DNA of 64,000 nucleotides from an uncultured Mailhella sp. (lineage in GTDB: Bacteria; Desulfobacterota; Desulfovibrionia; Desulfovibrionales; Desulfovibrionaceae), in assembly GCA_910578585.1 (NCBI GenBank), contig CAJTRG010000003.1, positions 112,396 through 176,395 on the forward strand. The letters are read 5' to 3'. Shown piece after piece: positions 32,602-41,267 of this stretch. A model generated the notes under the pieces. The model searched no databases and was not told the origin of the DNA. It worked only from the letters and a program-made list of their open reading frames with translations. The translations under genes were made by a program, and so were the position numbers. Within the stretch, counting starts at the first letter, position 1. Each line of letters begins with the position of its first letter.

Positions 32602-35187
32602 ATGAGTTTTCTTTTCACAAAAATTTTCGGCACAAGAAACGATAGATATATAAAATCATTACGTCCAATCGTCAAAAAAATTAATGCACTTGAACCCCAA
32701 ATGAAGGAGCTTGCAGACGAAGATTTCCCTAAAACCCTTGCGTCCTATAAAGAACGCGTTCAAGAGGGCGAAAGTTTAAACAAACTGCTGCCGGAAGTCT
32801 TTGCTCTTGTGCGTGAAGTAAGTACGCGTGTGCTTGGCATGCGCCATTACGATGTACAGCTCATGGGCGGCATCACCCTCCATCAGGGCAAAATCGCTGA
32901 AATGAAAACCGGTGAAGGTAAAACCCTCATGGCAACCTTGCCTGTTATTTTGAATACCTTGACCGGCAAAGGCGTGCACGTTGTTACGGTCAACGATTAC
33001 CTTGCAAAACGTGACAGTGAATGGATGAGTGCCATTTATCATGCCCTTGGCCTTACCTGCGGCGTTATTGTTCATGATCTCACGGACGAACAGCGCAAGA
33101 AAGCCTATCACTGCGATATCACTTACGGTACCAACAACGAATTTGGCTTTGACTATTTGCGCGACAACATGAAATTTTACGCCAAAGACATGGTGCAAAG
33201 AGAACATAATTTTGCCATTGTGGACGAAGTGGACTCTATTTTGATCGATGAAGCCAGAACACCGCTGATTATTTCCGGCGCGGCTCAGGAATCCACCACT
33301 CTTTATCTGCAAATGAATGAACTCATAAAATATCTCCACAAGGATGAACATTTTACTGTTGACGAAAAAACACGTTCTGCCCTTTTGACTGAAGAAGGCG
33401 TGAACAAAGTTGAAGAAATTCTCAAAATAGACAACCTTTTTGACCCTGCAAGCATTGCCCTTCAACACCATGTTTTGCAGGCTCTGCGCGCGAACCACTG
33501 CTATCAAAAAGACGTGGATTACATGGTCACAGCTGATAAAAAAGTTGTTATTATTGACGAATTTACCGGCCGTCCCATGGAAGGCAGACGCTTTGGCGAC
33601 GGCTTGCATCAGGCTTTGGAAGCTAAAGAAAAAGTTAAAATTGAATCAGAAAACCAAACCCTTGCAAGCATTACCTACCAAAACTATTTCCGTATGTATG
33701 AAAAACTTGCAGGCATGACCGGTACAGCCCAAACGGAAGCTGTTGAATTTATGGAAATTTACGGACTGGAAACCATTACTGTTCCCACCAATAAACCCAT
33801 GATCCGTAAAGATTATCCTGATGTGATTTACCGCACCCAAAAAGAAAAATTTGCTGCCATTATTGAAGCGATTAAAGAACTGCACCAAAAAGGTCAGCCT
33901 GTTCTTGTGGGTACTATTTCCATTGAAACCTCAGAATATTTATCCAGTATTCTCAAAAAGCTGAATATTTCTCATAATGTTTTGAACGCAAAACACCTCG
34001 CCGAAGAAGCTCAAATTGTTGCTGAGGCAGGCCAAAAAGGACGCGTTACCATTGCCACCAACATGGCTGGCCGCGGTACAGATATCAAGCTTGGAGAGGG
34101 AGTTGAAGAACTGGGAGGCCTCCATATTCTTGGTACAGAACGCCATGAAAGCCGCCGTATCGACAACCAGCTGCGCGGTCGTTCCGGCCGTCAGGGCGAT
34201 GCTGGTTCTTCTCGTTTCTATCTTTCCCTGGAAGATAACCTCATGCGTATTTTTGGATCTGAACGTATTTCAACGCTCATGCAAAAACTCGGCATGAACG
34301 AAGGTGAAGCCATTGAAAATAAATTCGTTTCCAAAGCCATTGAAAATGCACAAAAAAAAGTGGAAGCTCATAACTTTGAAATTCGTAAGACACTCCTTGA
34401 TTACGACAACGTTATGAACCAGCAAAGAACTGTTATTTACGATTTGCGTAAAGACATTATTTTGGAAGAAGATACTGAACCTGTTGTTTTTGAATTTGCC
34501 CATGAAGTGTTTGAAGATATTTTCTACACTGAACACAATAAGAAAGAACTGACCGATGAGCAGAAGGCACAAATTGGAGCAAGACTTTTGGATGTCTGCA
34601 ATATTGGACGCGTTATTCCTGAATTTTTGACCAACCAGGCTACGCCGATTACACGGGAAGAATGTGACAATGCCTTCAAAAGTATTTTAACCGAACTTCG
34701 TGAGGAAGCAGGTACAATTTATCAGGATATTCTGCGGTATTTTGTGCTCGAAGAACTGGATCGAGCATGGAAAGACCATTTAAAGAGCATGGACTATCTG
34801 CGCGAAGGTATCGGCCTGCGTGGCTACGGACAGCGTGATCCTAAACTTGAATACAAGAAAGAAGGTTTCAGCATGTTCCAAAGCATGCTCTATCAAATTA
34901 AAGAAGGAACGCTGCGCGCCCTAACCCGTGTTCGTATCCAAAACCAGAAAGAGCAAGCACCCGAAAATACTGAACAAACTGAAAATACAGAAAACACCAA
35001 ACCAGAACCAGAACCGAAAATGGAACTTCGCCACAAAGAAGTGGAAACCCATGAAAACACTTCAAAGCAAAGTACTCCACAAAATACTCCTTTCCACGCT
35101 CAGGAAAAAATTGGCAGAAATGATCCCTGCCCCTGTGGAAGCGGAAAAAAATATAAAAAATGCCATGGAGCACATTTAGACGACTAA
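32602..35187 (+). CDS. secA: Preprotein translocase ATPase SecA
   Basis: SecA drives post-translational protein export through SecYEG. The Walker A motif MKTGEGKTLMA is at about residue 100, followed by VTVNDYLAKRD, the DEAD-box VDEVDSILIDEARTPLIISG, the preprotein cross-linking domain, EFTGRPMEGRRFGDGLHQA, the second motor domain with TNMAGRGTDIKL and QLRGRSGRQGD, and the helical scaffold. The C-terminus has a Glu/Pro-rich linker and the zinc-binding CPCGSGKKYKKCHG that contacts SecB and lipids. At 861 residues it is normal length. The phosphomannomutase gene follows 36 nt later. Confidence 0.98.
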   Translation: MSFLFTKIFGTRNDRYIKSLRPIVKKINALEPQMKELADEDFPKTLASYKERVQEGESLNKLLPEVFALVREVSTRVLGMRHYDVQLMGGITLHQGKIAEMKTGEGKTLMATLPVILNTLTGKGVHVVTVNDYLAKRDSEWMSAIYHALGLTCGVIVHDLTDEQRKKAYHCDITYGTNNEFGFDYLRDNMKFYAKDMVQREHNFAIVDEVDSILIDEARTPLIISGAAQESTTLYLQMNELIKYLHKDEHFTVDEKTRSALLTEEGVNKVEEILKIDNLFDPASIALQHHVLQALRANHCYQKDVDYMVTADKKVVIIDEFTGRPMEGRRFGDGLHQALEAKEKVKIESENQTLASITYQNYFRMYEKLAGMTGTAQTEAVEFMEIYGLETITVPTNKPMIRKDYPDVIYRTQKEKFAAIIEAIKELHQKGQPVLVGTISIETSEYLSSILKKLNISHNVLNAKHLAEEAQIVAEAGQKGRVTIATNMAGRGTDIKLGEGVEELGGLHILGTERHESRRIDNQLRGRSGRQGDAGSSRFYLSLEDNLMRIFGSERISTLMQKLGMNEGEAIENKFVSKAIENAQKKVEAHNFEIRKTLLDYDNVMNQQRTVIYDLRKDIILEEDTEPVVFEFAHEVFEDIFYTEHNKKELTDEQKAQIGARLLDVCNIGRVIPEFLTNQATPITREECDNAFKSILTELREEAGTIYQDILRYFVLEELDRAWKDHLKSMDYLREGIGLRGYGQRDPKLEYKKEGFSMFQSMLYQIKEGTLRALTRVRIQNQKEQAPENTEQTENTENTKPEPEPKMELRHKEVETHENTSKQSTPQNTPFHAQEKIGRNDPCPCGSGKKYKKCHGAHLDD

Positions 35188-35223
35188 TTCACACAGTAAC
35201 CAATACGTGACAAGGAAATTCCT

Positions 35224-36585
35224 ATGAATTTAGATTGTTTTAAAGCCTATGATGTTCGCGGAAAAGTGCCGGAAGCACTCAGTCCTGCTCTGGCGCTTGA
35301 AATAGGTTTTGCCTATGTGCAGGAATTTAATATCAAAAATGTTGTGATTGGGCATGATGCGCGCCTTTCTTCTCCTGACCTCTACAAGGCTCTTGCTACG
35401 GGTCTGCAATGCGCTGGCGCCAATGTGGTGGGCATTGGCATGTGCGGAACAGAAGAAATTTACCACGCTACTGCCTATATTCAGGAAAACGGTATTCCTT
35501 TTGACGGCGGAATTATGGTTACAGGAAGCCATAATCCAAAAGATGAAAACGGTTTGAAATTTGTCCGTGAAAATTCCATTCCCATCAGCTCCGATACCGG
35601 CTTACTGGCTATAAAAGAACGCATCATCAAAGAACAGCAAATCCCCGCGGATTTGACAGGAACATTTATTGAACGCTCCTACCGCCCTGAATATATCAAA
35701 AAACTTCTGTCCTATATTGATACCAGGGAGCTCACGCCTTTCAAAATAGTGGCTACTCCCGGAAACGGCTGTGCGTATCTTGCCCTGAAAGAGCTTATTC
35801 CTCATTTGCCCTTTGAAATTATTCTTGTGGACGAAACACCGGACGGAACATTCCCCAATGGCATTCCTAATCCGCTTTTGCCTGAAAACCGCGAAAAAAC
35901 TGCTGAACTTGTGCGCAAACACAAGGCTGATTTTGGCATTGCCTGGGACGGGGATTTTGACCGCTGTTTCTTCTATGATTCCAACGGACGTTTTATTGAA
36001 GGCTATTATATTGTGGGCATGCTCGCAAGCGCTCTTTTAAAATCCAACCCCCATGAGAAAATTGTGCACGATCCGCGCCTTACCTGGAATACCATAGAAC
36101 TTGTCAATGAAAACAATGGGATCAATATCGACAGTAAATCCGGACATGCTTTTATCAAAGAAACCATGCGCAAAGAAAATGCCCTGTACGGCGGAGAAAT
36201 GAGCGCACACCACTATTTCCGAGATTTTGCCTACTGTGATTCCGGTATGCTCCCCTGGCTTTTGGCAGCAGAACTTCTTTCCACATCAGGGCAAAGCCTT
36301 GCATCCTTTGTTGATGCTCGCATAAAAGCCTATCCCTGCAGCGGAGAAATCAACTCCAAAGTGGAAAGTATTTCTTCTATTTTAGAAAAAATTGAAAATA
36401 CCTATAAAGACAGTGCAAAAGTGATCAATAAAATTGACGGACTTTCCATGGAATTTGCTGATTGGCGCTTCAATGTCCGCGGCTCAAATACAGAACCCGT
36501 GCTGCGTCTCAACGTCGAAAGCCGTGCCAATGAAACGCTCATGCAGGAAAAGACAAAGGAACTGCTTGCATTAATTCGAGGATAA
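35224..36585 (+). CDS. manB: Phosphomannomutase/phosphoglucomutase
   Basis: This alpha-D-phosphohexomutase interconverts hexose 1- and 6-phosphates and feeds GDP-mannose or UDP-glucose synthesis for surface glycans. Domain order is complete: AYDVRGKVPEAL at the N-terminus, the phosphoserine loop TGSHNPKDENGLK (Ser about 100), the metal loop WDGDFDRCFF, the sugar loop GGEMSAHHYF and the C-terminal phosphate loop RGSNTEPVLRLNVES. It has 453 residues. The GEMSAHH form of the sugar loop is the one seen in dual mannose/glucose enzymes. The ribosome site AAGGAAATTCCT precedes the ATG. The gene symbol is by family; the physiological substrate is not proven. Confidence 0.9.
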   Translation: MNLDCFKAYDVRGKVPEALSPALALEIGFAYVQEFNIKNVVIGHDARLSSPDLYKALATGLQCAGANVVGIGMCGTEEIYHATAYIQENGIPFDGGIMVTGSHNPKDENGLKFVRENSIPISSDTGLLAIKERIIKEQQIPADLTGTFIERSYRPEYIKKLLSYIDTRELTPFKIVATPGNGCAYLALKELIPHLPFEIILVDETPDGTFPNGIPNPLLPENREKTAELVRKHKADFGIAWDGDFDRCFFYDSNGRFIEGYYIVGMLASALLKSNPHEKIVHDPRLTWNTIELVNENNGINIDSKSGHAFIKETMRKENALYGGEMSAHHYFRDFAYCDSGMLPWLLAAELLSTSGQSLASFVDARIKAYPCSGEINSKVESISSILEKIENTYKDSAKVINKIDGLSMEFADWRFNVRGSNTEPVLRLNVESRANETLMQEKTKELLALIRG

Positions 36586-36622
36586 ACAAAATTAGTACAC
36601 TCTATTGAGAATAGAATTAAAA

Positions 36623-36651
36623 TTGAAACTTTTCCTGAAACAATTTATACT
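36623..36651 (+). promoter_or_regulatory. Sigma-70 promoter for purDE
   Basis: TTGAAA (36623-36628) and TATACT (36646-36651), 17 nt apart, lie 30 nt before the purD start. This is a strong match. Confidence 0.6.
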
Positions 36652-36681
36652 TGTTTCTAACAAAACTTTTGGAGGTTTCCC

Positions 36682-37965
36682 TTGCGTATTTTAGTTATTG
36701 GTTCTGGCGGACGTGAACATGCTCTGGCATGGAAAATCAATCAAAGTCCCCTTGCGAGTGAAATTTTTGTTGCTCCCGGAAACGGCGGTACTCTTGAACA
36801 CAATGTGCCACTTTCCGACAGCGACATTGACGGCCTAGTTAACCTTGTAAAAGAAAAGAAAATTGACTTTGTTGTTCCGGGACCAGAACTTCCGCTTACC
36901 CTTGGTATTACTGACGCAATGGAAGCTCTTGGCGTTCCCTGCTTTGGACCAAGCAAAGCCTGTGCCCGCCTTGAAGGAAGCAAAGCTTTTGCCAAGGAAG
37001 CCATGGTTGCTGCGGGCATTCCTACTGCTGCTTACGGAACCTTTCAAGATATGGAAAAAGCCCTTGCCTTTATTGATGAACACGGTGCACCCCTTGTTAT
37101 CAAAGCGGACGGTCTTGCAGCAGGAAAAGGCGTTATTATTGCCCAAACCGTGCAGGAAGCAAAAGACGCAGTCAAATCCATGCTTGGCGATAAAAAATTT
37201 GGTTCTGCCGGCAATACCATTGTTATTGAAGAATTTTTAGTTGGTGAAGAACTTTCTCTGCTCTGTTTCTGTGACGGTGAAAATGCCCTTGCTCTGCCCT
37301 CTGCCCAAGACCATAAAGCCATAGGTGAAGGTGATACCGGTCTTAATACCGGCGGTATGGGCGCCTACAGTCCGGCGCCTCTTGCTCAGGATGAAGCACT
37401 GGAAAAACTTGCAGATATCACGGTTCGCCCTCTGCTCAAAGAAATGGCAAAACGCGGAACACCGTTCAAGGGTATTTTATACGCAGGGCTTATGATGACA
37501 GAAAAAGGTGTCAAAGTGCTGGAATACAATGTGCGTTTTGGCGACCCGGAATGTCAGCCTCTGCTCATGCGCCTGAAAAGTGATATTCTGCCCATTATGC
37601 AGGCTTGTGTTGAAGGAAAGCTCAAGGAAAAGAATATCAAACTTGAACTTTATCCTCAATCAGCCCTTGGCGTTGTGTTTGCAGCAAAAGGCTATCCTGA
37701 AAGCTATCCAAAAGGTATGGAAATCACCGGCATTGAGGACGCCAACGCCATGGAAAATGTGAAAGTCTTCCACGCGGGCACTAAGAATGAAAACGGCAAA
37801 ATTCTTTCCAGCGGCGGACGCCTGCTTTGCGTTGTTGCCCTTGGTGATACCTTGCAGGAAGCAAAAAATACTTCCTATAAAGCCATAGAAAAAATCCACA
37901 TGGAAAATGCCTATTATCGCCGTGATATTGGGGATAAAGGCATCAAACGTTTACAAAATAAATAA
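36682..37965 (+). CDS. purD: Phosphoribosylamine--glycine ligase PurD (TTG start)
   Basis: PurD (GARS) joins glycine to phosphoribosylamine, the second step of purine synthesis. The N-terminus RILVIGSGGREHALAWK is canonical, with FVAPGNGG-type loop EIFVAPGNGGT, the ATP-grasp parts VIKADGLAAGKGVIIA and EEFLVGEELSLLCF, GDTGLNTGGMGAYSP, and NVRFGDPECQPLL. It has 427 residues. The start codon is TTG: GGAGG at 36671-36675 stands 6 nt before it, and the canonical N-terminal sequence begins exactly there, so this unusual start is well supported. purE follows 15 nt later. Confidence 0.96.
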   Translation: MRILVIGSGGREHALAWKINQSPLASEIFVAPGNGGTLEHNVPLSDSDIDGLVNLVKEKKIDFVVPGPELPLTLGITDAMEALGVPCFGPSKACARLEGSKAFAKEAMVAAGIPTAAYGTFQDMEKALAFIDEHGAPLVIKADGLAAGKGVIIAQTVQEAKDAVKSMLGDKKFGSAGNTIVIEEFLVGEELSLLCFCDGENALALPSAQDHKAIGEGDTGLNTGGMGAYSPAPLAQDEALEKLADITVRPLLKEMAKRGTPFKGILYAGLMMTEKGVKVLEYNVRFGDPECQPLLMRLKSDILPIMQACVEGKLKEKNIKLELYPQSALGVVFAAKGYPESYPKGMEITGIEDANAMENVKVFHAGTKNENGKILSSGGRLLCVVALGDTLQEAKNTSYKAIEKIHMENAYYRRDIGDKGIKRLQNK

Positions 37966-37980
37966 GAAAAGGAATACGGC

Positions 37981-38478
37981 ATGGTACAAGTTGGTATTTT
38001 AATGGGTTCTGCCTCTGATGAAAATACAATTAGCCCTTGCGTTGATGTCTTGAAAAAGCTTGGCATTTCTTATTGTTTCACTGTTTCTTCTGCCCACCGC
38101 ACCCCGCTCCGTACAGAAAAAATTATTGACGAGTTAGAAAAACAAGGCTGTCAGGTCTTTATTTGTGCTGCAGGCATGGCTGCGCATTTGGCTGGAGCTG
38201 TGGCTGCGCGCACCATTAAACCTGTTATTGGCATTCCGCTTACCGGCTCTTCTTTAAACGGACTTGATTCCCTTTTGGCAACTGTGCAAATGCCTTCAGG
38301 TTTTCCTGTTGGAACTGTTGCTCTGGATAAAGCCGGCGCAAAAAATGCTGCCTACATGGCTGCGCAAATTATTGCCCTCCACGACAGCAAAGTTGCAGAA
38401 GCACTTTTGGCTGAACGCCAATCCTTTATCAATTCTGTTGAAAAATCTGCCAAAGAAATTGAAGAAAAATATAAATAA
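37981..38478 (+). CDS. purE: N5-carboxyaminoimidazole ribonucleotide mutase PurE
   Basis: PurE converts AIR carbon intermediates to CAIR in purine synthesis. The motifs are GILMGSASDENT with the phosphate-binding Ser-Asp, SSAHRTPLRT with the catalytic His, AAGMAAHLAGAVAART and IPLTGSSLNGLDSLLATVQMP (key parts). The 165-residue length matches bacterial class I PurE, which works with PurK; class II enzymes cannot be wholly excluded from sequence. It is co-transcribed with purD and is followed by a flavoprotein gene. Confidence 0.94.
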   Translation: MVQVGILMGSASDENTISPCVDVLKKLGISYCFTVSSAHRTPLRTEKIIDELEKQGCQVFICAAGMAAHLAGAVAARTIKPVIGIPLTGSSLNGLDSLLATVQMPSGFPVGTVALDKAGAKNAAYMAAQIIALHDSKVAEALLAERQSFINSVEKSAKEIEEKYK

Positions 38479-38509
38479 AATATGCCCTTCTTTATAAAAG
38501 GAAAATAAT

Positions 38510-39055
38510 ATGAAAATTTTAATGATCAATGGCAGTCCGCGCCGAGCAGGGAATACATCATTAGCATTACAGGCCTTGCAGGAAAAACTCAAAGCTGATC
38601 ATGAAGTAGAATTGCTGCAATCCTATTCCATGACCGTAACGCCTTGTTTTGCCTGTTATCAATGCAAAACCAATGGCGGATATTGTGTGCAAAAAGACGA
38701 TACCAATGCCATGCTGCAAAAAATCAGTGAAGCAGATTGTGTTGTATTCGGCACGCCTGTCTTTTGGCTGGGAATAGCTGGGCAATTAAAATTATTTATT
38801 GATAAATTTATTGCCCGTCAGGATGTGTTCAGATCACAATCTAAAAAAATAGTCAGCCTTGTTGTTGGTGGCGGCGGACTCAAAGCAAACCAATATGCTC
38901 TTATTCAAGAACAATTTGCAAGTATCTGCAAATTCCTCAAATGGGATCATATTCATGCCGCGTCCTTTAGCGCCTATGGATTGGGTGATATTATCAAAAA
39001 AGAAGATTTTGAAAGCAAAATACAAGAAATTGCTGACGCTATCAATCAAGAATAA
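38510..39055 (+). CDS. Flavodoxin-fold NAD(P)H-dependent FMN reductase / iron-sulfur flavoprotein-like
   Basis: The N-terminal INGSPRRAGNTSLAL loop binds the FMN phosphate, and FGTPVFWLGIAGQLKLFIDKF contacts the flavin ring. Between them is a compact cysteine motif CFACYQCKTNGGYC (CX2CX2CX6C, residues ~45-58), close to that which holds the [4Fe-4S] cluster in archaeal iron-sulfur flavoprotein, though the last spacing differs by one from the one I recall. It has 181 residues and is presumably cytosolic and dimeric. It follows purE by 31 nt with AAAAGGA as ribosome site and may be co-transcribed. The electron partner is unknown. Confidence 0.8.
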   Translation: MKILMINGSPRRAGNTSLALQALQEKLKADHEVELLQSYSMTVTPCFACYQCKTNGGYCVQKDDTNAMLQKISEADCVVFGTPVFWLGIAGQLKLFIDKFIARQDVFRSQSKKIVSLVVGGGGLKANQYALIQEQFASICKFLKWDHIHAASFSAYGLGDIIKKEDFESKIQEIADAINQE

Positions 39056-39072
39056 ATTCCTTATGATATCGC

Positions 39073-39101
39073 AAAAAGCCGTTCACCTGAAACGGCTTTT
39101 T
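39073..39101. terminator. Bidirectional intrinsic terminator between flavoprotein and uvrC
   Basis: AAAAAGCCGTT (39073-39083) pairs with AACGGCTTTTT (39091-39101), with A and T tracts on both sides, between two convergent genes. Confidence 0.88.
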
Positions 39102-39128
39102 CATTATGAATACAGCTCGTGCAAAAAC

Positions 39129-41105
39129 TTATAATTTTTGCAGACTCTCCCAAAGCTGTTCAGCTTTTTTCCTGCCCACTTTTGGTAGTTTCATCAAGTC
39201 GTCAATACTTGCTTTCTTCATATCTTCCAAACTTTTAAAATGCTCCCATAACAATTTGGCTGTTTCCTGTCCTACATGAGGTAAATGCAAAAGCTGCATA
39301 TCAAGGCTTTGCTTATTGCGCGCCTGTCTGTGCCTGCCTATGGCAAAATCGTGGGTAGCATCACGAATGGACTGCAAAAATAAAAGCTCATGACTTCCCT
39401 CTTTAAAGGGCAAGGGATTTGATCTGTTCGGCAAGAAAATTCTATCCGCTAAATTTCCTGCCCGCCTGTCAGCATGTCCCTGTTCATCACGAGCTTTGGC
39501 AATCCCAGCCAGAGTAAAAGGGAGCTGTCCTTCTTCCAAATCAAAACTTTGTGAATCGCGAATATGCTGGGTTGCAAAATATTCCTGAAAACTTGCATGC
39601 ACCGTGTTTACTTGTCCGCGTCCGCCGTCAATAAGGAGCAAATGCGGCCAGGGGGCTCCATGTTCTGCCCTGCGTTTTGCCCATTGAGCTAAAGCCAGAT
39701 AATCATCACCATGGGTATTTTCCATATTCCAGACCCGGTAATCGGACTTATGAGGCTTGCCGTCCTGATAGACAACAAGTCCAACCTTGGTAGCCACACC
39801 AGACGTATGGGAAACGTCCACACATTCAATGCGCCGCACAGGCTCCTGTACTTTGAAAAGTACGGCCAGGCGTTCATCCATGCCTAAATCAGAACGTTTA
39901 TACACAGTTTCCCGCGCATTGGTTTTCGCAATTTCCACAAGCTTATAATCATCCTTTGTCCGCGCTGCCACAATCCGCACATTTGCTCCGCGCCACTCAC
40001 TCAAAACTGAGGCAATGCCTTCCAGATCTTCTTCGTGCTCGTGCAGCGCATAGTCAGCTCCAAGCGCACCAATAAGAGCAGGATTTTCAAGAACAGGATT
40101 TTCTGTATTTTCACTTTGTTCTTGATTTTCACTTCCTTTGGGCATCTCACTTTCTGCCGTCAATGCCCAGGGCAAAACAATACGCGGAGGAATATCCTTA
40201 TCCTGTGAATAAAACTGGGTTAAAAATCCAAGCAAAAGCTCATTGGCATCTTCCATAATCAGCCCTGCCCAGAAAAAAGTTGCTTTATCAATCACCTGCC
40301 CGCCGCGGACAAAGAGCACGGCAAGGGCCAAACCGTCTCCGCGGGAACACAGTCCCATGACGTCCATATCCGCACCGTTATGAAAAACAACACCCTGTTT
40401 TTCAATAGTTTTTTCTATGGCTATGCGCTGGTCACGGAGTTTTGCAGCTTCTTCAAATTCCAGTTTTTCAGAAGCTTCTTCCATTTTTTGAGTAATATTT
40501 TCAATAAGTTCCCGTGATTTGCCAGCTAATAACAGCTCAACTTTTTGAATAACGGAAAAATACTCTTCCTGACTCACATTGCCGGAACAAGGCGCAAGGC
40601 ACAGCCCGATATGATGATATAAACAGGGACGCACGCGGTTTTTCATTGCCCTGTCGTTACAGCGGCGTAAAGGAAAAACCGTATGCAAAGCTTTCCAGGT
40701 TTCACGGGCAGCCTGTGAAGAAGTAAACGGCCCATAATAATGAGCACCGTCTTTTTTCACTTTTCTAACCACCTCTAGACGAGGAAAAGGATTTTTGACT
40801 GCAATCCGAAATAAAATATATTGCTTATCATCACGCAGAACAATATTATAATGGGGTCTGTGTTTTTTTATGAGGCTTGCTTCCAAAAGCAAGGCTTCTT
40901 TCTCTGTGCTGGTGGTCAAAAATTCAATGGAAACAGCATGACTCATCATTGCCCGCGTTTTTGCCGTGAGCTGATCATCAGGGCGAAAATACGAAGAAAC
41001 ACGTTTTTTTAAATTCCGTGCCTTCCCTACATAAATAATTCTTCCGCCCTTATCTTTATACAGATAAACACCTGGATTTAAAGGAATATCTTTTGGCTTT
41101 TCCAT
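39129..41105 (-). CDS. uvrC: Excinuclease ABC subunit C UvrC
   Basis: UvrC makes both incisions during nucleotide excision repair. The N-terminal GIY-YIG nuclease has NPGVYLYKDKGGRIIYVGKARNLKKRVSSYF features (key YVGKARNL), the CYLY-like RPCLYHHIGLCLAPC cysteine cluster, a UVR motif (QKMEEASEKLEFEEAAKLRDQ), the RNase H-like C-terminal nuclease ECVDVSHTSG with LLIDGGRGQVN and HDFAIGRHR, and a C-terminal helix-hairpin-helix pair. I start at the ATG at 41105, which has GAGGTG just upstream, rather than the ATG 27 nt earlier. It has about 658 residues. A Glu/Asn-rich insert of about 20 residues precedes the RNase H-like part. Confidence 0.95.
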   Translation of the reverse strand: MEKPKDIPLNPGVYLYKDKGGRIIYVGKARNLKKRVSSYFRPDDQLTAKTRAMMSHAVSIEFLTTSTEKEALLLEASLIKKHRPHYNIVLRDDKQYILFRIAVKNPFPRLEVVRKVKKDGAHYYGPFTSSQAARETWKALHTVFPLRRCNDRAMKNRVRPCLYHHIGLCLAPCSGNVSQEEYFSVIQKVELLLAGKSRELIENITQKMEEASEKLEFEEAAKLRDQRIAIEKTIEKQGVVFHNGADMDVMGLCSRGDGLALAVLFVRGGQVIDKATFFWAGLIMEDANELLLGFLTQFYSQDKDIPPRIVLPWALTAESEMPKGSENQEQSENTENPVLENPALIGALGADYALHEHEEDLEGIASVLSEWRGANVRIVAARTKDDYKLVEIAKTNARETVYKRSDLGMDERLAVLFKVQEPVRRIECVDVSHTSGVATKVGLVVYQDGKPHKSDYRVWNMENTHGDDYLALAQWAKRRAEHGAPWPHLLLIDGGRGQVNTVHASFQEYFATQHIRDSQSFDLEEGQLPFTLAGIAKARDEQGHADRRAGNLADRIFLPNRSNPLPFKEGSHELLFLQSIRDATHDFAIGRHRQARNKQSLDMQLLHLPHVGQETAKLLWEHFKSLEDMKKASIDDLMKLPKVGRKKAEQLWESLQKL

Positions 41106-41199
41106 TTTCACCTCGTCCTCATATTCTGCCAAAAATTAAAAATTTTTCAAGCCTCAAACCTCAAAAAGAGATAAATAGCATACATAGCACAATTTTTTA

Positions 41200-41228
41200 T
41201 TGACTATTTATAAAGTTAATACTAAATA
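41200..41228 (+). promoter_or_regulatory. Sigma-70 promoter for cstA
   Basis: TTGACT (41200-41205) and TAAATA (41223-41228) are separated by 17 nt and end 39 nt before the cstA start. Confidence 0.55.
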
Positions 41229-41267
41229 GAAACAGTTTTTCAAACTTTAACATGAATGAGGTGCTTT

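Noticed and set aside
32776..33609. A 277-codon minus-strand reading frame opposite secA
   Set aside because: It lies entirely inside the secA coding region, whose protein motifs are complete, and its translation has no recognisable domain or ribosome site.
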